From Cohnella phaseoli (GTDB taxonomy: Bacteria > Bacillota > Bacilli > Paenibacillales > Paenibacillaceae), in assembly GCF_003386235.1 (NCBI RefSeq), contig NZ_QRDZ01000045.1, positions 1-64,000 of the forward strand: DNA of 64,000 nucleotides, in the 5' to 3' direction. The translations under genes and the position numbers were made by a program. Positions 1 through 8,820 of the stretch are shown here, piece after piece. Positions within the stretch are counted from its first letter, which is position 1. Every line of letters begins with the position of its first letter. Under the pieces are notes generated by a model. The model ran no database searches and had not been told where the DNA came from. It was given only the letters and a program-made list of their open reading frames with translations.

Positions 1-20
1 TGTTCAGACATTTTTCCCAC
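1..20 (-). CDS. 5' end of a gene leaving the left edge (partial)
   Basis: On the minus strand a GAGGAGG ribosome binding site (positions 30-36) stands 9 nt ahead of a GTG at 20-18. An in-frame ATG at 29-27 directly abuts the site and is a less likely start. Only six codons (V-G-K-M-S-E) remain, so no product can be named. A possible -35/-10 pair lies further upstream. It would be divergent from the sugar-binding lipoprotein gene at 342. Confidence 0.3.
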
Positions 21-249
21 TGCGCTCATCCTCCTCATGTACTAAGTGTACATTTTCGTGGTGGAGGACTCCAACTGAATTAGGGGGCTGTGGAGACTTG
101 ACTTCGAATAAACGAAGAGGGATGGGTTCCTGTACGGAATTTCATCTAAAGCTGGCGTGTGACGACGAACAGCCTATTTATTGGACCGATTAGATCACCA
201 TTCGGCCTTGAAGGTAAAAAAACTATAAGCGGGTAAAAAGGTTATGCGT

Positions 250-277
250 TTGCAGAACGCTTCCGATGAATCATAAT
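250..277 (+). promoter_or_regulatory. Candidate sigma-A promoter of the first sugar operon
   Basis: TTGCAG (250-255) and CATAAT (272-277) are separated by 16 bp, about 65 bp upstream of the ATG at 342. The rest of 30-341 shows no gene. Confidence 0.45.
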
Positions 278-286
278 AAATTTCCA

Positions 287-300
287 TAGAGCGCTTACAT
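287..300 (-). promoter_or_regulatory. cre-like site (possible CcpA operator)
   Basis: Read on the minus strand, TGTAAGCGCTCTAT matches the cre consensus TGWAARCGYTWNCW except at two positions. It lies just downstream of the candidate promoter, where a roadblock operator would sit. Carbon catabolite repression of the operon is an inference. Confidence 0.35.
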
Positions 301-341
301 TTAGTGCGGGTGCTCTAATAAAGTGGCAACGGGGGAGAAGC

Positions 342-2114
342 ATGGGAAATAGACAATGGAAGAGACCTGCGGGCCTGCTTGCAACGACGCTTGCGCTGGC
401 GACGGCGCTGGCGGCCTGCAGCGGATCGAACGAAGAACCGGCGGGCACGTCAAGCCAATCCAATGAAAGCGCTGGCACAGAAACAGCGAGCCCTTCGGGG
501 GCGGCCCCGGAGAAGGGGGAGCCGCTCGGCAAGTTCGATCCGCCGATAGAAATTACGACCGTTAAATCGCTGGACGACGGATCGATGAAATTTCCGGCCG
601 GAGAGTCGATCGACAATAATTTGTGGACGCAGGGGCTGGAGCAGGAGTTGGGCGTCAAGCTGAAGGTGGAATGGCTCGTTCCGGACAATCAGTACGAGCA
701 GAAGCTGAACGTGACGATCGCTTCGGACGATCTTCCCGATATTACGCTCGTCAACGCGGTGCAGCTTAAACAGCTCGTCGACAACGACATGGTCGAGGAC
801 TTGACTGCCGCATACGAGGCGTACAAGTCCGAGCTCACGGACAAGCTCATGACGTCGGACGGCGGCATCGGCCTGAAGCAGGCTACGTTCGACGGCAAGC
901 TGCTGGCGATTCCGGCGATGAACGGCGCGCTCGATTCTGCTCCGGTGCTGTGGGTTCGCAAGGATTGGCTCGACAATGTCGGAATGCAGCCTCCGAAAAC
1001 GATGGACGATTTGTACGCGATCGCCCAGGCGTTCACGGAGAGCGATCCCGACCGCAACGGACAGAAGGACACGTACGGACTGGGGCTGCAGAAGGAGTTG
1101 TTCGGGGGCCAATACGTGTTGAATGGATTTTTCAACGGCTACCATGCCGTGACCGGGATGCCGGGCAATTTGCTGTGGAACAAGGACGGCGATGGCAAGC
1201 TCATTCTCGGCTACGTGCAGCCCGAAGCGAAAACGGCGCTCGGCAAGCTGGCTGACATGTACAAAGCCGGATACATCGAGAAGGATTTCGCCGTCAAGGA
1301 CGGCGGCAAGGTGAGCGAATCGGTCGTCTCGGAGAAAATCGGGATGTTCTACGGCCAGCATTGGAACGCATTCCTGCCGCTGCCGGACGCGGTCAAGAAA
1401 AATCCGCAAGCCGATTGGAGGCCGTACGCCATTCCTTCCGTCGATGGAACCGTTACGGCGGAGAACGTGCTGGGCGTCAGCAACTTCTATGTCGTGCGGA
1501 AAGGGATGAAAACTCCCGAGGCCGCCGTCAAAATTTTGAACTACTTCCTGAACAAGCAAAACCCGATGAGCGAAAACTACGACGCCCGGTACCACAACGG
1601 GCCGAACTATCCGGAGGAATCTCACAGCGAGTACAAATACTCTCCGATCTCCGTCTTCCACCCGCAGCAGAACATTCTGATCCACCGCGGAATCGTCGAA
1701 TTCGGCCGAACGAGAGACCCTCAAAGCTTGAGCGCCTGGAACCAGGGCAACGAGAACGATCTCAAGCAGTTTACGGAAAACTTCGACGGCGAAGGCGGGG
1801 AAGGCAAAGCCGGGGGTGTCAAAACCGAGAACTGGCCGGGCTGGATCTGGGTCGGGCCGTTCGGGGCCTACAGCGTCGTCAACGAATACGTCGAGAAGGG
1901 GCAAATCGTCGAACCGGTATTTTACGGCGCGCCGACGCCGACGATGACCGCCAAGCAATCGACGCTGGAGAAGCTGGTGCTGGAAAATTACACGAAATTT
2001 ATCATGGGCGTAACGCCGATCGAGCAGTTCGACAGCTTCGTGCAAAACTGGAACTCCCTCGGAGGCGCGGAAATTACGACGGAAGTCAACGAATGGGCTG
2101 CCAGCCAAAAGTAA
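342..2114 (+). CDS. Sugar ABC transporter substrate-binding lipoprotein (LplA/YtcQ type)
   Basis: This is a lipid-anchored extracellular receptor that would capture a sugar or oligosaccharide and deliver it to the two permeases downstream. The 590-residue protein has a signal peptide with lipobox L-A-A-C, the lipidated cysteine being C26, followed by a Ser/Gly/Glu-rich linker. The length of about 590 residues is typical of the large LplA/YtcQ-like family rather than the 430-residue MalE-like receptors. GGGGGAG precedes the ATG at 342. It is the first gene of a locus running to 15063 with permeases, glycosidases and a YesMN pair. The ligand cannot be read from sequence; the neighbouring GH36 enzyme suggests an alpha-galactoside-containing glycan. 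Confidence 0.9.
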   Translation: MGNRQWKRPAGLLATTLALATALAACSGSNEEPAGTSSQSNESAGTETASPSGAAPEKGEPLGKFDPPIEITTVKSLDDGSMKFPAGESIDNNLWTQGLEQELGVKLKVEWLVPDNQYEQKLNVTIASDDLPDITLVNAVQLKQLVDNDMVEDLTAAYEAYKSELTDKLMTSDGGIGLKQATFDGKLLAIPAMNGALDSAPVLWVRKDWLDNVGMQPPKTMDDLYAIAQAFTESDPDRNGQKDTYGLGLQKELFGGQYVLNGFFNGYHAVTGMPGNLLWNKDGDGKLILGYVQPEAKTALGKLADMYKAGYIEKDFAVKDGGKVSESVVSEKIGMFYGQHWNAFLPLPDAVKKNPQADWRPYAIPSVDGTVTAENVLGVSNFYVVRKGMKTPEAAVKILNYFLNKQNPMSENYDARYHNGPNYPEESHSEYKYSPISVFHPQQNILIHRGIVEFGRTRDPQSLSAWNQGNENDLKQFTENFDGEGGEGKAGGVKTENWPGWIWVGPFGAYSVVNEYVEKGQIVEPVFYGAPTPTMTAKQSTLEKLVLENYTKFIMGVTPIEQFDSFVQNWNSLGGAEITTEVNEWAASQK

Positions 2115-2125
2115 CGACAGTATAG

Positions 2126-2159
2126 GCGGAGGGAGGAGGAGACACCTTTCCTCCCCCGC
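2126..2159 (+). other. Intercistronic hairpin between binding protein and permease
   Basis: GCGGAGGGAGG (2126-2136) pairs with CCTCCCCCGC (2150-2159) with one bulge. There is no T-run, so it looks more like an mRNA-stabilising or attenuating stem than a full terminator. Confidence 0.5.
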
Positions 2160-2184
2160 GACTTGGAATTAAAGGATGATAACG

Positions 2185-3108
2185 ATGACAGAAGCTTCTT
2201 CGACTTCAATCAGACGGAAAAGGCATATCCGGGAAGGCCCGCTGCATCTGATGATGCTGCCGGCGGTCGTGCTGCTGATTCTGTTCAGCTACTTGCCGAT
2301 GGTCGGGATCGTGCTGGCCTTCGAACGCTTTAATCCGAGCAAGGGCTTCTTCGGTTCTCCCTTCGTCGGATGGGATAATTTCAAATACGTCATGAACATG
2401 CCCGGTATTGGGCAGGTCATGTGGAACACGGTTTACATTTCGCTTATGAAGATCGTCGCCGGGCTTATCGCCCCGATCGCGTTCGCGCTGTTGCTCAACG
2501 AAATCGTCGGAAACAAGATCAAGCGCACGATCCAGACGCTCATCTATCTCCCGCACTTCTTGTCCTGGGTCATTCTCGGGGGCATTATGATCGATATCCT
2601 GTCCCCTTCCGGCGGCTTGCTGAACAGCCTGCTTGGGACGTTCGGGATCGAGCCGATTTTTTTCCTCGGCAATGAGCGCATGTTCCCGTACGTGCTCGTC
2701 CTGTCCGACGTTTGGAAGGAGTTCGGCTTCGGCACAATCATTTACCTGGCAGCGATAACGTCGATCAATCCTTCCTTGTACGAAGCCGCCCTCTGCGACG
2801 GCGCTAGCCGGTTCAAGCAGACGCTGCACATTACGCTGCCCGGGATGGCTCCGATCATCGTGCTTATGATGACGCTCAGTCTCGGCAACGTGCTGAACGC
2901 CGGCTTCGATCAGGTATTTAATTTATATAGTCCGGTCGTCTATCGGACGGGGGACATTCTCGATACGCTCGTGTACAGACTTGGCCTTCTCGATGCGCAA
3001 TACGGCGTAGCCACCGCGGTAGGACTGTTCAAGTCGGTCGTCTCGACCTGCTTCATCGTCGTTTCCTACCTGTGCGCTTACCGGTTTGCAAATTACAGAA
3101 TTTTCTGA
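2185..3108 (+). CDS. Sugar ABC transporter permease (LplB type)
   Basis: This is an integral membrane subunit forming half of the translocation channel with the next gene product. Several hydrophobic segments are visible, starting at H-L-M-M-L-P-A-V-V-L-L-I-L-F. The cytoplasmic EAA loop (E-A-A-L-C-D-G-A-S, then L-P-G) that docks the ATPase is present. The start is placed at ATG 2185 because AAAGG at 2171-2175 is 9 nt upstream. An in-frame ATG at 2176 overlaps that site and is less likely. No ATPase gene lies in the operon, as is usual for importers served by an MsmX-like ATPase. Confidence 0.9.
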   Translation: MTEASSTSIRRKRHIREGPLHLMMLPAVVLLILFSYLPMVGIVLAFERFNPSKGFFGSPFVGWDNFKYVMNMPGIGQVMWNTVYISLMKIVAGLIAPIAFALLLNEIVGNKIKRTIQTLIYLPHFLSWVILGGIMIDILSPSGGLLNSLLGTFGIEPIFFLGNERMFPYVLVLSDVWKEFGFGTIIYLAAITSINPSLYEAALCDGASRFKQTLHITLPGMAPIIVLMMTLSLGNVLNAGFDQVFNLYSPVVYRTGDILDTLVYRLGLLDAQYGVATAVGLFKSVVSTCFIVVSYLCAYRFANYRIF

Positions 3109-3119
3109 CGAAAGGGGCC

Positions 3120-4013
3120 ATGATCGTGCATCGAAGCAAAGCCGAATCCGTCTTTAACGTATTCAACCACCTGTTTTTGATTGCGGCCGCCCTCGTCTGC
3201 GTGGCGCCGATCGTCAACGTGCTGTCGGTGTCGCTCAGCGAGAGCGCCTACGCGGCGTCCGGCGCAGTGAAGCTGTGGCCCGTCCATTTTACATTCCGTT
3301 CGTACCTGTACGCCTTTGAAGACAAGCTGCTGCTGTCTTCCTACTGGGTGTCCCTGCAGAGAGTCGCGCTCGGCGCGCTGATCAACATGTTTCTGACGAT
3401 TCTGGTCGCTTATCCGCTGTCCAAGGAAATCCGGGAATTCCGGTACCGGACATGGTACGCGTGGTTTCTATTCTTCACGATGCTGTTCAGCGGGGGACTG
3501 ATTCCGTGGTACTTGACGATTCGCGAGCTGGAGCTGATGGACTCAATCTGGGCGCTGGTGCTGCCCGGAGCCGTTCCGGTGTTCAACTGCATTCTGCTGC
3601 TGAATTTCTTCCGTCAGCTGCCGAAGGAACTGCAGGAATCCGCCTTCGTGGACGGCGCCGGACATTGGACGATTCTATGGCGCATACTCGTTCCGCTGTC
3701 AAAGCCCGCGCTGGCGACGATCGTGCTGTTCACCTGCGTCGGTCACTGGAACTCCTGGTTCGACGGCTTGATTCTAATGAAGAGGCCGGAGCATTATCCG
3801 CTGCAAACCTACTTGCAGACGAAGGTCGTCAGCTTCGACGCCAGCGCGCTCGCCCATGCGAGCAAGGAGGAGTTGGCGAACTTGATGGCGGTGTCCGACA
3901 GGACGCTTAAGGCTGCGCAGATTTTTCTGGCGGCGCTTCCGATCATGTGCTTGTATCCGTTCCTTCAAAAATATTTCGTCAAGGGAATCGTCCTTGGCAG
4001 CGTAAAAGAGTGA
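3120..4013 (+). CDS. Sugar ABC transporter permease (LplC/YtcP type)
   Basis: This is the second membrane subunit of the importer. It has an N-terminal hydrophobic segment, a large extracellular loop, and the EAA motif E-S-A-F-V-D-G-A-G-H followed by L-V-P-L-S-K-P. The C-terminal K-Y-F-V-K-G-I-V-L-G-S-V-K-E is the usual end of this family. The ATG at 3120 has AAAGGGG only 2 nt upstream, so the in-frame GTG at 3126 is a real alternative. It follows the first permease by 11 nt and the alpha-galactosidase gene starts 21 nt downstream, so all are probably cotranscribed. Confidence 0.9.
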   Translation: MIVHRSKAESVFNVFNHLFLIAAALVCVAPIVNVLSVSLSESAYAASGAVKLWPVHFTFRSYLYAFEDKLLLSSYWVSLQRVALGALINMFLTILVAYPLSKEIREFRYRTWYAWFLFFTMLFSGGLIPWYLTIRELELMDSIWALVLPGAVPVFNCILLLNFFRQLPKELQESAFVDGAGHWTILWRILVPLSKPALATIVLFTCVGHWNSWFDGLILMKRPEHYPLQTYLQTKVVSFDASALAHASKEELANLMAVSDRTLKAAQIFLAALPIMCLYPFLQKYFVKGIVLGSVKE

Positions 4014-4034
4014 GCGCGCGATAGGGGGGCGACA

Positions 4035-6002
4035 ATGAAAGTTAACGTAAACATGTACGACGATGGAAGCTTCGACATCGCGGCCGGACGGATCCGGCTG
4101 ACCGACTGCTTTCCGGGCGTAGACGGACGGCCTCTGCGTCCCGTCCATGTCGAAGTGACGCGAGGCAGCGGGTATTGCCAGGCGAGCTACACGCTGGGCA
4201 GTCAAGAGGGGTTGTCATCTACAAAGAGCAGACGGATCGTGATTCGAATCGCGGATGCAACGGACGGCGCGGGGATGGCGATCTCGTCCGAGCTGCACGG
4301 CTTCCCGGCCGCTCCGCATTGGTTCTATCCATTGTTCCAAGCGAGGGCGGAATCGTTCCGATCCGTCTATCGCCAAGGCTTCGGCATGGGCGCGGCTACC
4401 GGCCTGGTCGCCGCGGACCGCTTGGCGGAGCAGCCGTCGGGCAGGACGGAAAGCTACGGATTGGCCGTTCTGGGAAGCGAAGACCAATACTTGAACTGTT
4501 ATGCGGATAAGCACGATACGTACGTGCACGGATATCGGCTTCAGACTTTCGGCGGCGAAGAGGGAGAAACGGTGCTGTCGGCGGGCTTTCGGATGGAGCG
4601 GGTTCCGCTGGCGGAAGGAGCGGGAGTTCGGCTGCCGGACATTGTTCTGAGGGGATTTACGGATCTGGAGCCGGCGCTGTCTGCAGCGGCCAGCTCGATC
4701 GGCGCGGCCATGGGCGCCAGGACGCATCGGAAGCCGGCGTATCATTGGTGCTCGTGGTATTACTGGTACCATCGTTTCTCGCATCGCCTGCTGCGCGAAT
4801 ATTTGCCCGCCTTTTCGTCGCTCGGCCCCTCCGTTCCGCTGCAAGCCGTTCAGATCGACGCCGGTTATTTTCCTTCCGCGGGCGATTGGTTGGAATCGAA
4901 CGAGCTGTGGCCCGACGGGCTGGGCCCGGCCTTCGCCGATATCGCGGACAGCGGGTACGCTCCCGGAATCTGGATCGCTCCGTTTATGGTCGGCAACCGC
5001 AGCCACCTGTACCGGGAACACCCGGATTGGGTGCTGCGCGACTCGGCCGGATTGCCCGTGATCGAATGGCGTTGCTATAACGAGCCGAAGGCTTGGGGGT
5101 ATGCCGACGAAGAATACTATGTGCTCGATACGAGCCATCCGGAGGCGATGAATTATATACGCGGCGTATTTCGCGCCTTCCGCGGGCAAGGGGCACTGCT
5201 GTTCAAGACCGACTTCATGCTGTGGGGCATCCAGGACAGCGCGAAGGTCAGGCGGCATACGCCCGGGCTGACTTCCGTGCAGTATTTCCGCGGACTGTTG
5301 GAAGCAATTCGCGAAGAAATCGGCGAAGAAAGCTATTGGATCGGATGCATCGCCCCGTTCCTGCCCTTCGTCGGCTACGCCGATGCGATGCGGATCGGCG
5401 ACGATGTCGGAGCGGAATGGAACGGCAAGCCGTTCGGGCCGGAGAACATGATCCGGCAAGTGTCCGGCTGCAGCTACATGAACGGTCTGCTGTGGCAGAA
5501 CGATCCCGACGCCGTGCTGTTGCGCGATTTCCATATCCATATGAATGGCTCGGAGCTGGAATCGCTCGCGCTGCTTCAGGCTGTGTCCGGCGGCGCGATC
5601 TATACTTCCGATCCGTTGCACGAGCTTCCGTCCGACAGGCTCGAGCTGTTTCGAATGCTCGCGCCGGGCGGCGGGTCTGTCCGCCCCCGTCAGCCGCTGC
5701 TTCACGAGGGCCGTAGGGAGATTGTGTTTACGCATGTGTGGCCGGAAGAGGGGAAGGCGCTGATATTTGTCTTCAATCCTTCCTCCGAGCCGATGACGGA
5801 GCAGTACGATCTGGAACGGCTGACCGGAGAGAAGGCATGGTATGTCCGGCCCTGGAAGCAGGAGCATGAACCTGACCGGAGCGCAGGAAGCGGGCCGATC
5901 GAAAAGCTGCTCGTCAAGCTTTCGGCTCGCGGCAGCCGTTTATATCTGGCCGCGCTGCGAAGCCCGCCGGACGGAGAGGCTGCCAATCTCTGGATGTGGT
6001 AA
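4035..6002 (+). CDS. Alpha-galactosidase-like glycoside hydrolase, GH36 type
   Basis: The 655-residue enzyme probably removes alpha-linked galactose from imported oligosaccharides; there is no signal peptide, so it should be cytoplasmic. An N-terminal beta domain (about 1-230) precedes a TIM barrel. The barrel carries the family signatures W-C-S-W-Y-Y-W-Y-H, Q-I-D-A-G-Y-F with G-D-W, and I-W-I-A-P-F with H-P-D-W. The motif L-F-K-T-D-F supplies the expected nucleophile D393, and R-I-G-D-D (D456/D457) the acid/base. GGGGGG precedes the ATG. Its position right after LplABC-like genes points to a role on the imported sugar. Specificity within clan GH-D is not proven. Confidence 0.85.
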   Translation: MKVNVNMYDDGSFDIAAGRIRLTDCFPGVDGRPLRPVHVEVTRGSGYCQASYTLGSQEGLSSTKSRRIVIRIADATDGAGMAISSELHGFPAAPHWFYPLFQARAESFRSVYRQGFGMGAATGLVAADRLAEQPSGRTESYGLAVLGSEDQYLNCYADKHDTYVHGYRLQTFGGEEGETVLSAGFRMERVPLAEGAGVRLPDIVLRGFTDLEPALSAAASSIGAAMGARTHRKPAYHWCSWYYWYHRFSHRLLREYLPAFSSLGPSVPLQAVQIDAGYFPSAGDWLESNELWPDGLGPAFADIADSGYAPGIWIAPFMVGNRSHLYREHPDWVLRDSAGLPVIEWRCYNEPKAWGYADEEYYVLDTSHPEAMNYIRGVFRAFRGQGALLFKTDFMLWGIQDSAKVRRHTPGLTSVQYFRGLLEAIREEIGEESYWIGCIAPFLPFVGYADAMRIGDDVGAEWNGKPFGPENMIRQVSGCSYMNGLLWQNDPDAVLLRDFHIHMNGSELESLALLQAVSGGAIYTSDPLHELPSDRLELFRMLAPGGGSVRPRQPLLHEGRREIVFTHVWPEEGKALIFVFNPSSEPMTEQYDLERLTGEKAWYVRPWKQEHEPDRSAGSGPIEKLLVKLSARGSRLYLAALRSPPDGEAANLWMW

Positions 6003-6086
6003 TGCGGCACGGAAGCCGGCAAGAGCGAGGCGAATTACGGTTGTCGAACGAGGAACGTTAATCCATTGTCAAGGGAGAGGATTGAA

Positions 6087-8423
6087 ATGATGGACAACGG
6101 GAAGATCGCAAGGCTTGCATTCGTACGGGACGTGGGGCGGAAGGCCATTGTAGCCGGGGCGCTGATCGCGCTGGCGCTGCTGGCGCTGCTCGGGTTTGCC
6201 AAGGAGAGCGGCGCCTCGCCGCTTGCCGTGGAGGAATGGAATCTGGTCGAGATTACATTGACGGCCGAAGACGCTTATCTCAATCCCTACAAGGACGTGG
6301 ACGTCGAGGCGACCTTCACGGCGCCGGATATGACGACAATGACGATGCCCGGCTTCTGGGACGGCGATTCGACTTGGAAAATTCGCTTCGCTCCGAATCA
6401 GGTCGGGGAGTGGACTTATGAGACGTCCTCTACGAATCCGGGCGATACGGGACTGGACGGGCAGACGGGGACGATTGACGTGACCGCCTATACCGGGACG
6501 CTGGACAGCTACGAGCACGGCTGGGCGCTGCAGCCGAGCGGCAACGATCGTTATATCACGTATACGGACGGAACGCCTTTCTACTGGCTTGGCTATACCC
6601 GCTGGGGGATATTTAAGGGCGAACGCTACGACGATTCGAACGATTCGCGCTTCGACTCGCAGTTCAAGGGCATCACGGACCGCAACGTTGCTAGCGGATA
6701 CAATGTAGTGCAGACGTCGCCGTTCGCGCAAATACCGGCGGGCTGGTGCTTCGCGGGAGAAGCTTGTCCGTGGCTCGACGACACCTTCACGACGATGAAC
6801 CTCGACTACTGGCGCGACGGCGATCGCAAGATGGAGTATCTTGCGCAAAGCGGCCTTATCGTTTCCTTTAACAACCCCGGCTTCAGCACCGGTTTCTACG
6901 ATGCCGCCGAACTGGACAATTACAAACGGATAACGAGATATATTCTGGCCCGTTACGGCGCCTATCCGGTCAACTGGCTGTCCGGTACGGAGGTGCTGTG
7001 GACCGGAGAGTATACCGGCAACGTCGCCGCCAAGACGATTTTCGAGCAGGTCGTCGATTATTTGCACCAGCTCGATCCGTACGACCGGCTGAACAGCAAT
7101 ATGGATTTTTGGACCGGCAGCCCTTACGGCACGACCTACGGCTTTTTCACTGGGGACTGGTTCAATTACGTCAATAACGAAATCGGCCACGGGGCGCCCG
7201 TCAATGCTGACCCATGGGCAAATCTGTACGCCAGATCGCCGGGGCCGATCGTGGAGACGGAAGCGAACTTCGAGAAAATCGGGGACAATCCGGATTGGTA
7301 TACGCGCCATGCGGCATGGCAGTCCCAGATGGGCGGCAGCGCGGGCTTCGCGACCAGCGCGCAGGGGATCTGGTACCCCTGCTGGACGAACACCGACACT
7401 CATCCGAATTGCATCTATTCGGGCACGGAATACGCTTGGAACGAAGCGATCGATTTTGTCGTGACTGATAAGCAGTTGGCTTTTATGAAGCAGTTTATGA
7501 CGGCGCTGGATTGGCATACATTGGAGCCCGATTCGAACGCGATCGTCTGGACCGGAGCGCCGACAGGTACGGACGCTTACAAGCCGGGGCACAAGTCGAA
7601 CGCCGACCGCTCGGTCGTCGTCGCGTATCTACCGAGAAGGACGACGGCTTATACGGGCGCGGTTCAGCAGCTTATCCCAGGTGAGACGTACAGTCGGCAA
7701 TGGTTCGATCCGCAGAGCGGCGTTTACGCGAATTTGTCCGATATGCAGGCGGACATCGCGGGAACGGTTCCGGTGCCGGAGCCGCCGACGTCGGACGACT
7801 GGGTTCTGCTGGTGCGGAAAGTCGTAAGCGAGGCCGCTCCGGCAGGGGCGCCGGGCACGCCCGCGCTGTCGGACGACAACGGTCGCGATACGGGAATTAG
7901 AGGCGGGAATTACACCGTAATGGCGAATATGTGGTGGGGCAACAACGGAACGGTCTATAAGCTGTACGAGAACGACGTGCTGATCGATACGCGAATATTG
8001 GCCGACCGCTCGCCTCAGGCGCAGTCGATCGCGACGAAGATCCAAGGCAGAACGGACGGTTCTTATCGTTACTACGCCGAGCTGACGAACGCTTCGGGAA
8101 CGGCGCGAAGCCCGGTTCATACCGTCGTCGTGACGCAAGCGAAGCCCGGCGAACCGATGTTGTCGCATAACAATTGGGACGGAGACGGCAGCTTCGAATT
8201 GAGCATGAATCTGTGGTGGGGGACGAACGGCGAGACGTACCGATTGTACGAGAACGGGGTTCTCGTCGATACACAGACGCTAACGGCCCGTACGCCGGGG
8301 GCGCAATCGGCCGTGACGGCGATTGCCGGGAGATCGCCAGGCGTATACGAATACCGATGCGAGCTGGGCAACGGGGCGGGAACGACGGCAAGCCGGACGA
8401 TCGTCGTCTCTGTCACGCGCTGA
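6087..8423 (+). CDS. Exported DUF5060/DUF4038 glycoside-hydrolase-like protein with two C-terminal modules
   Basis: The 778-residue protein has a hydrophobic N-terminal segment ending near G-A-S-P-L-A, a signal peptide or membrane anchor. Next comes a DUF5060-like beta domain (F-W-D-G-D-S-T-W-K-I-R-F-A-P), then a TIM-barrel DUF4038-like region beginning at T-D-G-T-P-F-Y-W-L-G-Y-T-R-W. E residues in T-E-V-L-W-T-G-E-Y and V-E-T-E-A-N-F are candidate catalytic acids by analogy with clan GH-A. The C terminus holds two related modules, each with M-W-W-G-N/T-N-G and K/R-L-Y-E-N-x-V-L, like the accessory modules of chitinases. The start is ATG 6087, 6 nt after GGGAGAGG; an upstream in-frame TTG overlaps that site. 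Activity is not known; extracellular polysaccharide binding and cleavage is an inference. Confidence 0.8.
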   Translation: MMDNGKIARLAFVRDVGRKAIVAGALIALALLALLGFAKESGASPLAVEEWNLVEITLTAEDAYLNPYKDVDVEATFTAPDMTTMTMPGFWDGDSTWKIRFAPNQVGEWTYETSSTNPGDTGLDGQTGTIDVTAYTGTLDSYEHGWALQPSGNDRYITYTDGTPFYWLGYTRWGIFKGERYDDSNDSRFDSQFKGITDRNVASGYNVVQTSPFAQIPAGWCFAGEACPWLDDTFTTMNLDYWRDGDRKMEYLAQSGLIVSFNNPGFSTGFYDAAELDNYKRITRYILARYGAYPVNWLSGTEVLWTGEYTGNVAAKTIFEQVVDYLHQLDPYDRLNSNMDFWTGSPYGTTYGFFTGDWFNYVNNEIGHGAPVNADPWANLYARSPGPIVETEANFEKIGDNPDWYTRHAAWQSQMGGSAGFATSAQGIWYPCWTNTDTHPNCIYSGTEYAWNEAIDFVVTDKQLAFMKQFMTALDWHTLEPDSNAIVWTGAPTGTDAYKPGHKSNADRSVVVAYLPRRTTAYTGAVQQLIPGETYSRQWFDPQSGVYANLSDMQADIAGTVPVPEPPTSDDWVLLVRKVVSEAAPAGAPGTPALSDDNGRDTGIRGGNYTVMANMWWGNNGTVYKLYENDVLIDTRILADRSPQAQSIATKIQGRTDGSYRYYAELTNASGTARSPVHTVVVTQAKPGEPMLSHNNWDGDGSFELSMNLWWGTNGETYRLYENGVLVDTQTLTARTPGAQSAVTAIAGRSPGVYEYRCELGNGAGTTASRTIVVSVTR

Positions 8424-8433
8424 TCCCGACAGC

Positions 8434-8799
8434 ATGGACGGCAAGGGCAATCCCCTCGGCGGCGGCTGCATACCGGCCGTGCTTGAACATCTGCACCGCG
8501 CGTACCGTCGGCCCGTCGACATCGGCGAGCTGGCCGGGCTTGTCCATCATTCGCCCAATTATCTTCGTTCGCTGTTCAAGCAGCATACCGGGCGAACCGT
8601 TCTGGAATACGTGCACGGGTTGCGGATCGAGGAGGCCAAGCGGCTATTGCGGGAAGGAAAGCATACGGTAACGGAGATCGGACGGATCGTCGGATTTCGC
8701 GACCTTCATTATTTCAGCAAAAAATTCAAAAGGAGCGTCGGCCTTTCGCCGAAGCGATTCGGCGAGTGCCGGCCTTCGTACTATAGGTTGAACCAATGA
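8434..8799 (+). CDS. Stand-alone AraC-type DNA-binding domain protein
   Basis: The 121-residue product is almost only a C-terminal AraC double helix-turn-helix. It shows H-H-S-P-N-Y-L-R-S-L-F-K, then V-T-E-I-G-R-I-V-G-F-R-D-L-H-Y-F-S-K-K-F-K and the P-K-R-F end. No ligand-binding or receiver domain precedes it. The start is uncertain: ATG 8434 has no clear ribosome binding site, and the frame stays open upstream into the 3' end of the previous gene (TTG at 8323). It could be a functional minimal regulator of the locus, translationally coupled to the gene before it, or the surviving 3' part of a larger regulator. Confidence 0.6.
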   Translation: MDGKGNPLGGGCIPAVLEHLHRAYRRPVDIGELAGLVHHSPNYLRSLFKQHTGRTVLEYVHGLRIEEAKRLLREGKHTVTEIGRIVGFRDLHYFSKKFKRSVGLSPKRFGECRPSYYRLNQ

Positions 8800-8820
8800 A
8801 AGGGAAGCCCATTGCATTCC

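Noticed and set aside
450-2108. Long minus-strand open frame (about 550 codons) opposite the first binding-protein gene
   Set aside because: It is very rich in Arg/Val/Leu/Phe with no family motif and no ribosome binding site; it mirrors a clear lipoprotein gene on the plus strand in GC-rich DNA.
4215-5867. 550-codon minus-strand frame opposite the alpha-galactosidase gene
   Set aside because: Shadow of a gene with intact catalytic motifs; composition is dominated by Arg, Pro and Gly and no domain is recognisable.
6069-7592. 507-codon minus-strand frame opposite the DUF4038 gene
   Set aside because: No recognisable domain; it runs against a plus-strand gene with a signal peptide, known domain order and a ribosome binding site.
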